NCBI GenBank assembly: GCA_044222685.1
Contig: JBGAMU010000005.1
Location: 1-64,000 of the forward strand
Direction: 5' to 3'
DNA from: JAEUPI01 sp044222685
GTDB lineage: Bacteria; Pseudomonadota; Gammaproteobacteria; Burkholderiales; Burkholderiaceae_C
DNA length: 64,000 bases
Numbering within the stretch: position 1 is the first letter of the stretch; every line of letters begins with the position of its first letter. The notes below the pieces were generated by a model, which saw only the letters and a program-made list of their open reading frames with translations, was not told the origin of the DNA and did no database searches. Positions 14,405 through 21,961 of this stretch are shown piece after piece. A program made the translations under genes and the position numbers.

Positions 14405-15790
14405 TCATTCGCCCAGACCCGGCGCGTCGTGCAGTGAGTCGGCGACCTCGAGCTGGTGCTGGTACTGGCGCACCACGTCCTGGAAGCGGGGCCGTGCCGC
14501 AGCCGTGACGACGGCTGACTCCGACGCCCGCGCGACCTTGCTCGGATCCTGGAATTGACCATGCACGCGGAACTCGAAGTGCAGGTGCGGCCCGGTCGCC
14601 CACCCGGTGGCACCGACGGCGCCGATGCGCTGGCCCTGATCGACCCTCTGGCCGCGCCGGACATCGACCTGGCTCAGGTGAGCGTACAGCGTGCTCTTGT
14701 CGTTGCCGTGCTCGATTTGCACGACGTTGCCATAGCCGTTCTGCCAGCCGACGAACTCGACGACACCTTCGCCGACCGCCCGCACCGGCGTGCCGTGCGG
14801 CGCCGCGTAGTCCACGCCGCGGTGCGCCCGCCAGTCGCGCAGGATCGGGTGCATGCGCATCGAGAAGCCGGAGGTGATGCGAGAGAATGCCATCGGGCTG
14901 GCGAGGAAGGTGCGTCGGCGGCTCAGCCCGTCGGGTCCGAAGTATTCGCCCTTGCCGCCGGCGTCGGCGTACCAGAGCACCTGATGCACCTTGCCGCCAT
15001 TGACGAACTCGGCGGCCAGGATGCGGCCGGTACCTTCGCCCCAGGTGATCGGCTGGTCATCGGCCATCAAGGCCTCGTAGACCAGGCTGAAGGTGTCGCC
15101 GCGCCGCAGCTGGCGGTGGAAGTCGATGTCGCCGGCGAACAGCTCGACCAGCTGCACCGCGATCGAGTCGCTGAGGTTCGACTGGTCGGTGGCAGCGAAC
15201 AGCGAGGTCTCGATCGTGCCGCCGCCGACTCGCACCTGCGCCTGCAGTGGCACCAGCTCCGCACTGGCGCGCCAGTTGCCCGACGAGCGCTCGATCGTGA
15301 CGCGTGTGAAGTGCGTCTGTTGCTGCGACACGTTGCTCGGCGCGAACCGGGCGACGAGCTCGTAGGCTGCGCCATCGGCGTCGACGCGGGCCTGGATCTG
15401 CTTGCCGGGCTTGCCTTCGAACAGGCGGCGGGTATCGTTGTTCGCCCGCATGAAGGTGGCCAGGGCCGGGTCGAAGACGCCGAGGCGGCGCAGCAGCGTG
15501 TCGGCCGTGTCGGTGGCGCGCGTCAGTTCGGTGCGGGCCAGCATCAGGTTCTGCGACGCGAGAGCCAGCAGCTGGCTCGGCAAGCCGGCTGGCTCGATGG
15601 GGTAGGCGATCGTGGTGCGCGGCAGATTGGCGGCGTCGGGCGCCATCGGTGCAATACCGAATGCGGTGATCGCGAAGCCCGACAGCAGCGTGACGACGCC
15701 AGTCGCCAGCGCACGGCGGTGGCGGCGGATCGCTTGCTCAACCTGCTCTCGCAGGTGCAGGCCCGAAGATCGAAGGCGCTTGCTGATCAA
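14405..15790 (-). CDS. M23-family (LytM) peptidoglycan endopeptidase, membrane-anchored
   Basis: Periplasmic cell-wall hydrolase of MepM/NlpD type that cuts peptide cross-links. From the proposed TTG start (15790) it is 461 residues: a basic N-terminus, one transmembrane/signal helix (about residues 27-47), a central OapA-like region, and a C-terminal LytM domain with the zinc ligands in HPILRDWRAHRGVDYA, the motif YAHLS and GPHLHFEFRVHG. All catalytic residues are present. No ATG fits: the frame is open to 16066, but that extension crosses the tyrS leader and is Arg/Ser-rich. GGAA precedes the TTG. It may act with the bactofilin encoded on the other side of erpA. Confidence 0.85.
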   Translation of the reverse strand: MISKRLRSSGLHLREQVEQAIRRHRRALATGVVTLLSGFAITAFGIAPMAPDAANLPRTTIAYPIEPAGLPSQLLALASQNLMLARTELTRATDTADTLLRRLGVFDPALATFMRANNDTRRLFEGKPGKQIQARVDADGAAYELVARFAPSNVSQQQTHFTRVTIERSSGNWRASAELVPLQAQVRVGGGTIETSLFAATDQSNLSDSIAVQLVELFAGDIDFHRQLRRGDTFSLVYEALMADDQPITWGEGTGRILAAEFVNGGKVHQVLWYADAGGKGEYFGPDGLSRRRTFLASPMAFSRITSGFSMRMHPILRDWRAHRGVDYAAPHGTPVRAVGEGVVEFVGWQNGYGNVVQIEHGNDKSTLYAHLSQVDVRRGQRVDQGQRIGAVGATGWATGPHLHFEFRVHGQFQDPSKVARASESAVVTAAARPRFQDVVRQYQHQLEVADSLHDAPGLGE

Positions 15791-15891
15791 CTGCTTAGTT
15801 CCATTCCAGACGACGTACCGCTCGCTGCTTCTCAACCGCCGCCGGGGGCAAACGCCTTGCCTGACCGGACGGCCGATCGAATGCTGGCCCC

Positions 15892-15897
15892 TACAAT
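15892..15897 (+). promoter_or_regulatory. -10 element (TACAAT) of the tyrS promoter
   Basis: TACAATCGCGGC matches a promoter style common in these genomes (compare TATAATCGCCGG before the tRNA). No convincing -35 is seen. Transcription would start near 15904, giving a leader of about 140 bases. Confidence 0.5.
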
Positions 15898-15902
15898 CGC
15901 GG

Positions 15903-15928
15903 CGGTCGGACGATTGCCTGTCCGACCG
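15903..15928 (+). promoter_or_regulatory. Stable hairpin in the tyrS leader
   Basis: 9-bp perfect stem CGGTCGGAC/GTCCGACCG (15903-15911 with 15920-15928) with loop GATTGCCT. It would be the first structure of the tyrS transcript. No T run follows, so it looks like an mRNA-stabilising or regulatory stem and not a terminator. Confidence 0.45.
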
Positions 15929-16046
15929 AAGTGAGCGGACGCTAAGTGACCGTTTCACCTGGCCAGAGTATACCGGCCGCTCCATCGGCGTCCCCGCGGA
16001 AAAGCACCCATTCGAGCCATGTACCAGCCCCTCGTGCGTCAGAAAG

Positions 16047-17264
16047 ATGTCTGATTTCCCGATCACCGACCGGGTGCGCGAGGCGATGGCGGTCTCGCTG
16101 CGGGGGTGCGACGAGTTGCTGCCCGAGGCCGACTGGCTGAAGAAGCTGGCGCGCGCGGAGGCGACCGGTCAGCCCCTGCGCATCAAGCTGGGGCTCGACC
16201 CGACCGCGCCCGACCTGCATGTCGGTCACAGCGTGGTGCTGAACAAGATGCGCCAGCTGCAGGACCTGGGTCACCAGGTGATCTTCCTGGTGGGCGACTT
16301 CACGTCGATGATCGGCGACCCGTCGGGGCGCAACACCACGCGCCCGCCGCTGACGCGCGAGCAGATCGAGGCCAATGCCAAGACGTACTACGACCAGGCC
16401 AAGCTGGTGCTCGACCCGCAGAAGACCGAGATCCGCTACAACAGCGAATGGAGCGACCCGCTCGGCGCGCGCGGCATGATCCAGCTGGCCGCGCGCTATA
16501 CGGTGGCGCGCATGATGGAGCGCGACGACTTCCGCAAGCGCTACGAGTCGAACACGCCGATCAGCGTGCATGAGTTCCTCTACCCGCTGATGCAGGGCTA
16601 CGACTCGGTCGCGCTGAAGAGCGACCTCGAGCTCGGTGGCACCGACCAGAAGTTCAACCTGCTGATGGGGCGCCACCTGCAGCAGGAGTACGGGCAGGAG
16701 CCGCAGTGCATCCTGACCATGCCGCTGCTGGAGGGACTGGACGGCGTCGAGAAGATGTCGAAGTCGAAGAACAACTACATCGCCATCACAGAAGACGCCA
16801 ACACCATGTTCGCCAAGGTGCTGTCGATCAGCGACGAGCTGATGTGGCGTTACTACACGCTGCTGAGCGCGCGCTCCGAGGCGGAGATTGGCGCGCTCAG
16901 AGGCGAAGTGGCGGGTGGGCGCAACCCCAAGGACGCCAAGGTGATGCTGGCGCGCGAACTCGTCACGCGCTTCCACGACGCGGCTGCCGCCGACGCCGCG
17001 CAGGCCGACTTCGAGAACCGCGCGCGTGGCGGCGTGCCCGACGACATCGACGAGGTGGCGCTGGCCGGTGCGCCGCTGGCGATCGGCCAGCTGCTCAAGC
17101 AGGCGCGGCTGGTGCCGTCGACCAGCGAGGCACTGCGCCTGATCGAGCAGGGCGGTGTGCGCATCGACGGCACGACGATCAGCGACAAGGCGTTGAAAGT
17201 GGCGGCCGGCCGCTTCGTGCTGCAGGTGGGCAAGCGCAAGTTCGCGCGCGTGACGCTGTCGTGA
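16047..17264 (+). CDS. tyrS: Tyrosyl-tRNA synthetase
   Basis: Charges tRNA-Tyr. The 405-residue protein is a class I synthetase: GLDPTAPDLHVGHS carries the HIGH-type signature (HVGH), and KMSKSKNN at about residue 236 is the KMSKS loop. A C-terminal S4-like RNA-binding domain follows (LIEQGGVRIDG, FVLQVGKRKFARV). The HVGH form and length point to the TyrZ-like long class common in betaproteobacteria. ATG 16047 is the start where the protein family begins; the frame is open far upstream without family similarity. Its stop overlaps the next start (GTGA). Confidence 0.96.
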   Translation: MSDFPITDRVREAMAVSLRGCDELLPEADWLKKLARAEATGQPLRIKLGLDPTAPDLHVGHSVVLNKMRQLQDLGHQVIFLVGDFTSMIGDPSGRNTTRPPLTREQIEANAKTYYDQAKLVLDPQKTEIRYNSEWSDPLGARGMIQLAARYTVARMMERDDFRKRYESNTPISVHEFLYPLMQGYDSVALKSDLELGGTDQKFNLLMGRHLQQEYGQEPQCILTMPLLEGLDGVEKMSKSKNNYIAITEDANTMFAKVLSISDELMWRYYTLLSARSEAEIGALRGEVAGGRNPKDAKVMLARELVTRFHDAAAADAAQADFENRARGGVPDDIDEVALAGAPLAIGQLLKQARLVPSTSEALRLIEQGGVRIDGTTISDKALKVAAGRFVLQVGKRKFARVTLS

Positions 17265-17989
17265 GCGGCGCTGCTTTCGTGCTGGTGCACGGCGCCTGGC
17301 ATGGCGCCTGGTGCTGGTCGCGGGTGCTGCCGCTTCTGCGTGCGAGCGGTCGATCGGCCCATGCGGTGACGCTCACCGGCGTCGGCGAGCGTGCCCACTT
17401 GCTGAGGCGCGACATCGGCCTGGCCACGCATGTCGCTGATGTGGTGGGCCTGATCGAGAACGAAGAGCTGAACGACGTGGTGCTGGTCGGCCACAGCTAC
17501 GGCGGCCTCGTGGTCACCGGCGCGGCCGACGCCTGGCTGGCCCGCGGGGGCGATCGCCGTCTGCGGCACCTGGTGTACGTCGATGCCGTGGTGCCGCATC
17601 CGGGTGAATGCTGGGCCTCGCACCACGCGGCCGATCTCGTCGCGTCACGGGTCGCGGCGGCCGCGGCCGATTCGCAGGGCGCGTTGCCGCCACCCGACGC
17701 CGGCCTGTTCGGATTGACCGGTGCCGACAAGGACTGGGTCAACCGGCGGCAGACACGGCATCCTTTCGCGATGTACCAGGAGCCGCTTCACTTCGACGCG
17801 CGGCGCATCGCCGCCGTGCCGAAGACCTTCGTCGATTGCACCGACCCGGCTTGGCCCAGCATCGCGCCGATGCGCGTCCGCGTACGCGCCGAGGCGGGCT
17901 GGCGGGTGGTCGAGATCGCCACCGGGCACGACGCGATGGTCAGCGCGCCGCAGGCGCTGGCCAACGTGCTGCTCGGCTGCGCACGCTGA
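17261..17989 (+). CDS. Alpha/beta-fold hydrolase (esterase-like)
   Basis: 242-residue serine hydrolase. It begins VSGAAFVLVHGAWHGAWCW (oxyanion-hole HG), with the nucleophile elbow GHSYGG and a C-terminal catalytic His in IATGHDAMVS. The pattern resembles the EstC/SABP2-like group of small-ester hydrolases. The GTG start overlaps the tyrS stop by 4 bases, so translation is probably coupled. Substrate unknown. Confidence 0.85.
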   Translation: MSGAAFVLVHGAWHGAWCWSRVLPLLRASGRSAHAVTLTGVGERAHLLRRDIGLATHVADVVGLIENEELNDVVLVGHSYGGLVVTGAADAWLARGGDRRLRHLVYVDAVVPHPGECWASHHAADLVASRVAAAAADSQGALPPPDAGLFGLTGADKDWVNRRQTRHPFAMYQEPLHFDARRIAAVPKTFVDCTDPAWPSIAPMRVRVRAEAGWRVVEIATGHDAMVSAPQALANVLLGCAR

Positions 17990-18010
17990 GGGCCGTGCGC
18001 GAAGGGCGCC

Positions 18011-18967
18011 TCACCCTTCCAGGGCCGCCCACATCTGCTGGTCGCGCTCGGCGGTCCAGATGCGCGGGTCGGGGTACTGCGTGGCCTCGTCGTAGGCACG
18101 CGTCACGTCGAACGGCATGCAGTGGTTGAAGATCACCCACTGCCCGTACTTGGGACTCAGGCGCTCGAAGGTCTCGCGATAGACCGCGCGCAGGTCGCGC
18201 CCAGCGGCGGCGCCGGCCTTTACGCTGGCGAAGAGTTCGCTGACGAACGAGCGGGTGCCTTCGAGTCCTGCCTTGACCTGCGCCGCGCCTGACAGTGCCG
18301 CGCCACGTCCGGGCACCAGCTTGTCGGCCTTCAGCGCCGCCAGGTTGTCGAGAGTCTTCGGCCAGTCCTGGAAATAGGCGTCGCCGGCATAGGGCGTGGC
18401 GTCGTACTCGACCAGGTCGCCGGAGAACAGCACCTTGTCCTGCGGCAGCCAGACGACGGTGTCGCCCTTGGTGTGGCCGCGGCCGAGCTGCAGCAGCTGC
18501 ACCTCGAGCTTGCCGAGCCACAGCGTCAATTTGCCGGTGAAGGTGATCGTCGGCCAGGTCAGGCCGGCCGGCACCGACTCGACCGCTTGGAACAGGCGCG
18601 GAAAGCGCCCGATCTCGCTCGCCTTGTCGGCCTCGCCGCGCTCGACGATCAGGTCGTAGGTGTCCTGACTGGCAATGATGTGGTCCGGCTTGTACGCGCT
18701 GGCACCGAGTACGCGCACCGCGTGGTAGTGGCTCAGCACCACGTACTTGATCGGCTTGTCGGTCACCTCGCGGATGCGGCGGATGACATCCTGTGCCATC
18801 ACCGGCGTGGCCTGCGTGTCGATCACCATCACGGCGTCGTCGCCGACCACGATGCCGGTGTTCGGGTCACCTTCGGCGGTGTAGGCGTAGGCGTGCTCCG
18901 ACAGCTTGGAGAAGGTGACCTTCTTCTCTTCGAGGTCGGCCTGCGAGGCGAATGTCTTTGTGCTCAT
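18011..18967 (-). CDS. MBL-fold hydrolase with altered metal motif
   Basis: 318-residue metallo-beta-lactamase-fold protein, last gene of a four-gene operon. The fold is recognisable: TGIVVGDDAVMVIDTQATP, then SHYHAVRVLGA where HxHxDH is expected, then GRGHTKGDTVVWLP and VLFSGDLVEY. The first metal motif keeps HxH but has lost the Asp-His pair, so only one metal site may remain. The C-terminal extension (ETFERLSPKYGQWVIFNHCMPFDVTR) is typical of a subgroup found beside aromatic flavin monooxygenases. Function unknown; hydrolysis of a ring-cleavage or thioester product is a guess. Confidence 0.8.
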   Translation of the reverse strand: MSTKTFASQADLEEKKVTFSKLSEHAYAYTAEGDPNTGIVVGDDAVMVIDTQATPVMAQDVIRRIREVTDKPIKYVVLSHYHAVRVLGASAYKPDHIIASQDTYDLIVERGEADKASEIGRFPRLFQAVESVPAGLTWPTITFTGKLTLWLGKLEVQLLQLGRGHTKGDTVVWLPQDKVLFSGDLVEYDATPYAGDAYFQDWPKTLDNLAALKADKLVPGRGAALSGAAQVKAGLEGTRSFVSELFASVKAGAAAGRDLRAVYRETFERLSPKYGQWVIFNHCMPFDVTRAYDEATQYPDPRIWTAERDQQMWAALEG

Positions 18968-18980
18968 GGGCGTGTCTTCG

Positions 18981-19172
18981 TCAGGTCTTGGGCCGGGCCA
19001 GTGCCAGCGCCTCGGTCAGTGTGGCACGGTCGCCGACCTGGTTGGCGAGCACGAGGATCAGTTTGGCGTTCATCAGCTCGGCCTGCTCGTCGCTGAGATC
19101 GCGTTGCGCGTTGATCAGCTCCTCGTAGAAGCCGTCGGGGTCGGCAATGTTGGGCGTGTGGATCAGCGGCAT
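18981..19172 (-). CDS. DUF2783 small protein
   Basis: 63-residue protein with the DUF2783 pattern (ADPDGFYEELINAQRDLSDE, then LILVLANQVGD). It is predicted to be all helical, without membrane segment or signal. It lies between the monooxygenase (15 bases) and MBL genes (13 bases), an arrangement that suggests a small partner or stabilising subunit. No function is known. Confidence 0.8.
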   Translation of the reverse strand: MPLIHTPNIADPDGFYEELINAQRDLSDEQAELMNAKLILVLANQVGDRATLTEALALARPKT

Positions 19173-19187
19173 GTTGTGGGCCCTTGT

Positions 19188-20798
19188 TCAGTGCAGCGCC
19201 AGGCAACGCCGCAGTGCCGACTCGGCCTGTGCCTGGTCGAGCCGCCGCCAGCGCGCAGCCACGTGCTGGTCGGGACGGATCAGATAGCAGGTGCCAGGCT
19301 GGGCATCGTAGCGCTCGCTCAGCACGCCCTGCGCGTCGAAGATGTCGGTGCCCACGCGCAGCACGCGGGCTTGCACGTCGCCGACAGCAACCGAGGTGAT
19401 GCCAGGCTCGCCGAAGCACAGCAGCGTGAATCCCTCGCCCAGCTGCGGCAGCAGCCACGAAGGAGCGTTGCCTTTCAACACCGGCGCGTCGGCGCACGGG
19501 GTGCCGGGCGACATGCGGCCCTTGAAGGGCGCCGCGTCCGGCGTGTTGAGTGACGAACCCGGGTAGGGCGTCGGTGTCGACAGCCGCCCGCTGTTGACAA
19601 GTGGCCGCGCGAAGGTCTCGGTCTTGGCGAGCTCGAGCACCGCGTCGCGGAAGCGCAGGCTGCCCTTGCTCTTGGGCGTGATGAAGTCCGTGGAGCGGGT
19701 GGAGTTGAGCAGGTTGTCGTCGGCGGCGAAGGCGCGCTCCTCGTGATAACTGTCGAGCAGCGCCGCCGGCGCACGCCCGGCGTGCACCAGCGCCAGCTTC
19801 CAGGCCAGGTTGTCGACGTCCTGCACACCTGTGTTGGCCCCGCGCGCGCCGAACGGCGACACCTGGTGCGCCGCGTCGCCGGCGAACAGCACGCGGCCGA
19901 TACGGAACTCCTTCATGCGACGGCAGGCGAACTGGTAGACCGACACCCATTCGAGTTCGAATTTCGCCTTCTCGCCCAGCATCGCCTGGATGCGCGGGAT
20001 CACCCGCTCGGGCTTCTTCTCCTCCTCCGGGTCGGCATCCCAGCCGAGCTGGAAATCGATGCGCCACACGTTGTCGGCCTGCTTGTGCAGCAGCACCGAC
20101 TGGTTCGGGTGGAACGGCGGATCGAACCAGAACCAGCGCTCGGTTGGAAAGTCGGCCTGCATCACCACATCGGCGATCAGAAAGCGGTCCTGGAAGAATT
20201 GGCCGGTGAACTCCGCGCCCAGCAGGCGCCGGGTGTCGCTGTTGGCGCCATCGCAGGCGATCACCCAATCCGTCTCCATGCGGAAGACGCCGTCGGGCGT
20301 CTCCACGGTGAGCTGTGCACCCTGCTCGTCCTGCGTCAGGCTCAGCAGCTTGTGTTTCCAGCGCAGGTCCACCCGCTCGTGGCGCATCGCCGCACCGACC
20401 AGCGCCTCCTCCATGTAGTACTGCTGCAGGTTGATCATCGCGGGCATCTGGTGATGGGGCTCGGGCAACAGGTCGAAGCTGTAGGCGAGATCGTTGCGGA
20501 AGAACACCTTGCCGACCTTCCAGCTGATGCCGCGTTCGACCATCGGCGCGGCCACGCCCAGGCGGTTCCAGATTTCCAGCGGCCGCTTGGCATAGCAGAC
20601 GGCGCGTGAGCCGATGCTCACGGTGTCGTTGTCGTCGAGCACGACCACGCTCATGCCGCGTGCGGCAAGGTCGAGCGCCATCGTCAGGCCGATCGGGCCG
20701 GCGCCCACCACCACGACCGGGTGGGGCGTCGGGCGACCGGTCTTCTGTTCCTCGCTCTGGCGATAGGGGAACTTCGGATAGGTGTAGGTCTTGAGCAT
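19188..20798 (-). CDS. FAD-dependent aromatic monooxygenase (MhpA/phenol hydroxylase-like)
   Basis: 536-residue class A flavoprotein hydroxylase. It has the FAD-binding PVVVVGAGPIGLTMALDLAA near residue 27, the DG motif CDGANSDTRRLLG, and the GD motif RVLFAGDAAHQVSPFGARGA. A C-terminal thioredoxin-like domain is suggested by its length. The family hydroxylates phenolic rings using NAD(P)H and O2; MhpA on 3-(3-hydroxyphenyl)propionate is one relative. The substrate here is not determined. It is co-transcribed with a VOC protein that could be the ring-cleaving or isomerising enzyme. ATG 20798 gives the expected N-terminus. Confidence 0.87.
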   Translation of the reverse strand: MLKTYTYPKFPYRQSEEQKTGRPTPHPVVVVGAGPIGLTMALDLAARGMSVVVLDDNDTVSIGSRAVCYAKRPLEIWNRLGVAAPMVERGISWKVGKVFFRNDLAYSFDLLPEPHHQMPAMINLQQYYMEEALVGAAMRHERVDLRWKHKLLSLTQDEQGAQLTVETPDGVFRMETDWVIACDGANSDTRRLLGAEFTGQFFQDRFLIADVVMQADFPTERWFWFDPPFHPNQSVLLHKQADNVWRIDFQLGWDADPEEEKKPERVIPRIQAMLGEKAKFELEWVSVYQFACRRMKEFRIGRVLFAGDAAHQVSPFGARGANTGVQDVDNLAWKLALVHAGRAPAALLDSYHEERAFAADDNLLNSTRSTDFITPKSKGSLRFRDAVLELAKTETFARPLVNSGRLSTPTPYPGSSLNTPDAAPFKGRMSPGTPCADAPVLKGNAPSWLLPQLGEGFTLLCFGEPGITSVAVGDVQARVLRVGTDIFDAQGVLSERYDAQPGTCYLIRPDQHVAARWRRLDQAQAESALRRCLALH

Positions 20799-20812
20799 GG
20801 GGCCAGCCAGCG

Positions 20813-21352
20813 TCAGGACGCCGCGAATTCCTTCTCGTGCATCCAGGCGGCGTGCTTGGGCGCACGCTTGGTGCGGCTCCATTCTTCCAGCATCGCCCAC
20901 TTCACGTCGTCGAGCCGGCGCTGCATGTCGGGCGTTGCAGTGTCGGCGGCAAGCTCGAGCCGATGGCCGTTGGGGTCGAAGAAGTAGATCGACTTGAAGA
21001 TCGTGTGGTCGGTGACGCCGATCACCGGGATGCCGTCGGCCTCGAGGCGGGCCTTGGTGTCCTCGAGGTCGCGAACGCTGCCGACCTTGAACGCGATGTG
21101 CTGCACCCACGGTGGCGTGTTGTGGTCACGATCCATCGCCGGCGAGTTCGGCAACTCGAAGAACGCCAGGATGTTGCCGCCGCCGGCGTCCATGAACAGG
21201 TGCATGTAGGGATCGGGCTCGTGCGTGGAGGGCACCTGGTCTTCGGCGATCGCCAGCACGAAGTCCATGCCGAGGTACTTGCGGTACCACTCGACGGTCT
21301 GCTTGGCGTCCTTGCAGCGGTAGGCGACATGGTGAATGCGCTCGATCCTCAT
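20813..21352 (-). CDS. VOC-family protein (glyoxalase/extradiol dioxygenase superfamily)
   Basis: 179-residue vicinal-oxygen-chelate protein, first gene of the catabolic operon. Metal-binding positions fit the family: His in RIERIHHVAYRC, His in WVQHIAFKVG and Glu in GHRLELAAD. It could be an extradiol-type dioxygenase, isomerase or lyase. The ATG at 21352 follows GAGGAG by about 7 bases; an upstream ATG lies inside the promoter. A good promoter and a MarR-type operator precede it. Confidence 0.83.
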   Translation of the reverse strand: MRIERIHHVAYRCKDAKQTVEWYRKYLGMDFVLAIAEDQVPSTHEPDPYMHLFMDAGGGNILAFFELPNSPAMDRDHNTPPWVQHIAFKVGSVRDLEDTKARLEADGIPVIGVTDHTIFKSIYFFDPNGHRLELAADTATPDMQRRLDDVKWAMLEEWSRTKRAPKHAAWMHEKEFAAS

Positions 21353-21374
21353 GCGGGTCTCCTCGGTTAGTATC

Positions 21375-21406
21375 GATAACATACGTTACCAATCGGACGA
21401 TGTCAA
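21375..21406 (-). promoter_or_regulatory. Promoter and MarR-type operator of the monooxygenase operon
   Basis: On the minus strand: -35 TTGACA (21406-21401), 17-base spacer, -10 TATGTT (21383-21378). An inverted repeat GATAACATACGTTACC (21375-21390) covers the -10. A bound repressor there would block polymerase; the divergent MarR protein is the natural candidate. Confidence 0.7.
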
Positions 21407-21433
21407 CTATGGAAAGTTCATTCATCGTGATCG

Positions 21434-21452
21434 TATAGTCGGTTACCGTTAA
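21434..21452 (+). promoter_or_regulatory. marR-side -10 (TATAGT) and second operator-like repeat
   Basis: TATAGT (21434-21439) is followed at once by CGGTTACCGTTAA, which contains the short palindrome CGGTTACCG and shares GTTACC with the operator on the other side. This fits autoregulation of the marR gene. The -35 is not clear. Confidence 0.5.
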
Positions 21453-21477
21453 GACTGATCCGGGCGCGCGTGTCCTC

Positions 21478-21918
21478 ATGAACCTTCAAGTCTTCCTGCC
21501 ATATCGTCTCGCGGTCGTGTCGGAAGCGGTGAGCCGCTCGCTGGCCGCGGTGTACGCGCAGCGCTTCAACCTGACCCGCGACGAATGGCGCGTGCTGGCC
21601 GCGCTGGCAGGGCGCGACGATATCAAGGGCGCCGAGCTTGGCAATCTGACCACGCTCGACAAGATGCAGGTCAGCCGCGCCCTCACCCGCATGGAGCGAG
21701 ATGGCCTGCTCGAGCGCGAGCCCGACCCGGCGGACCGCCGCAACCTGCTCGTGCGCCTGAAGCCCGCCGGCCGCGCGCTCTATCGCAGGATCGTGCCGAT
21801 GGCGCAGGCCCGCGAGGCCTATCTGCTGGAAAGCCTCGATGCCGACGAGCGCGCCACGTTGTCCGCCGCGCTCGACAAGCTGCTGCAGCGCGCGAAACAG
21901 CTCCAGGAGCACGGGTAG
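21478..21918 (+). CDS. MarR-family transcriptional regulator
   Basis: 146-residue winged-helix repressor. The recognition region is LTTLDKMQVSRALTRMERDG and the wing is REPDPADRRNLLVRL, which has the family DxRxxxV/L pattern. It is divergent from the VOC-monooxygenase-DUF2783-MBL operon, with matching palindromes in the shared promoter region. MarR proteins near aromatic genes usually release DNA on binding a phenolic ligand or its CoA ester. The next gene encodes a CoA-transferase-family protein. Confidence 0.9.
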   Translation: MNLQVFLPYRLAVVSEAVSRSLAAVYAQRFNLTRDEWRVLAALAGRDDIKGAELGNLTTLDKMQVSRALTRMERDGLLEREPDPADRRNLLVRLKPAGRALYRRIVPMAQAREAYLLESLDADERATLSAALDKLLQRAKQLQEHG

Positions 21919-21961
21919 CGACCTGCGGCACACTGCTCGTCTTGACGAGGAGATGATGCCG

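Noticed and set aside
15791..16066. N-terminal extension of the M23 peptidase to an ATG at 16066
   Set aside because: It would span the tyrS promoter, the leader hairpin and the tyrS start; its residues are Arg/Ser-rich and unlike a signal peptide.
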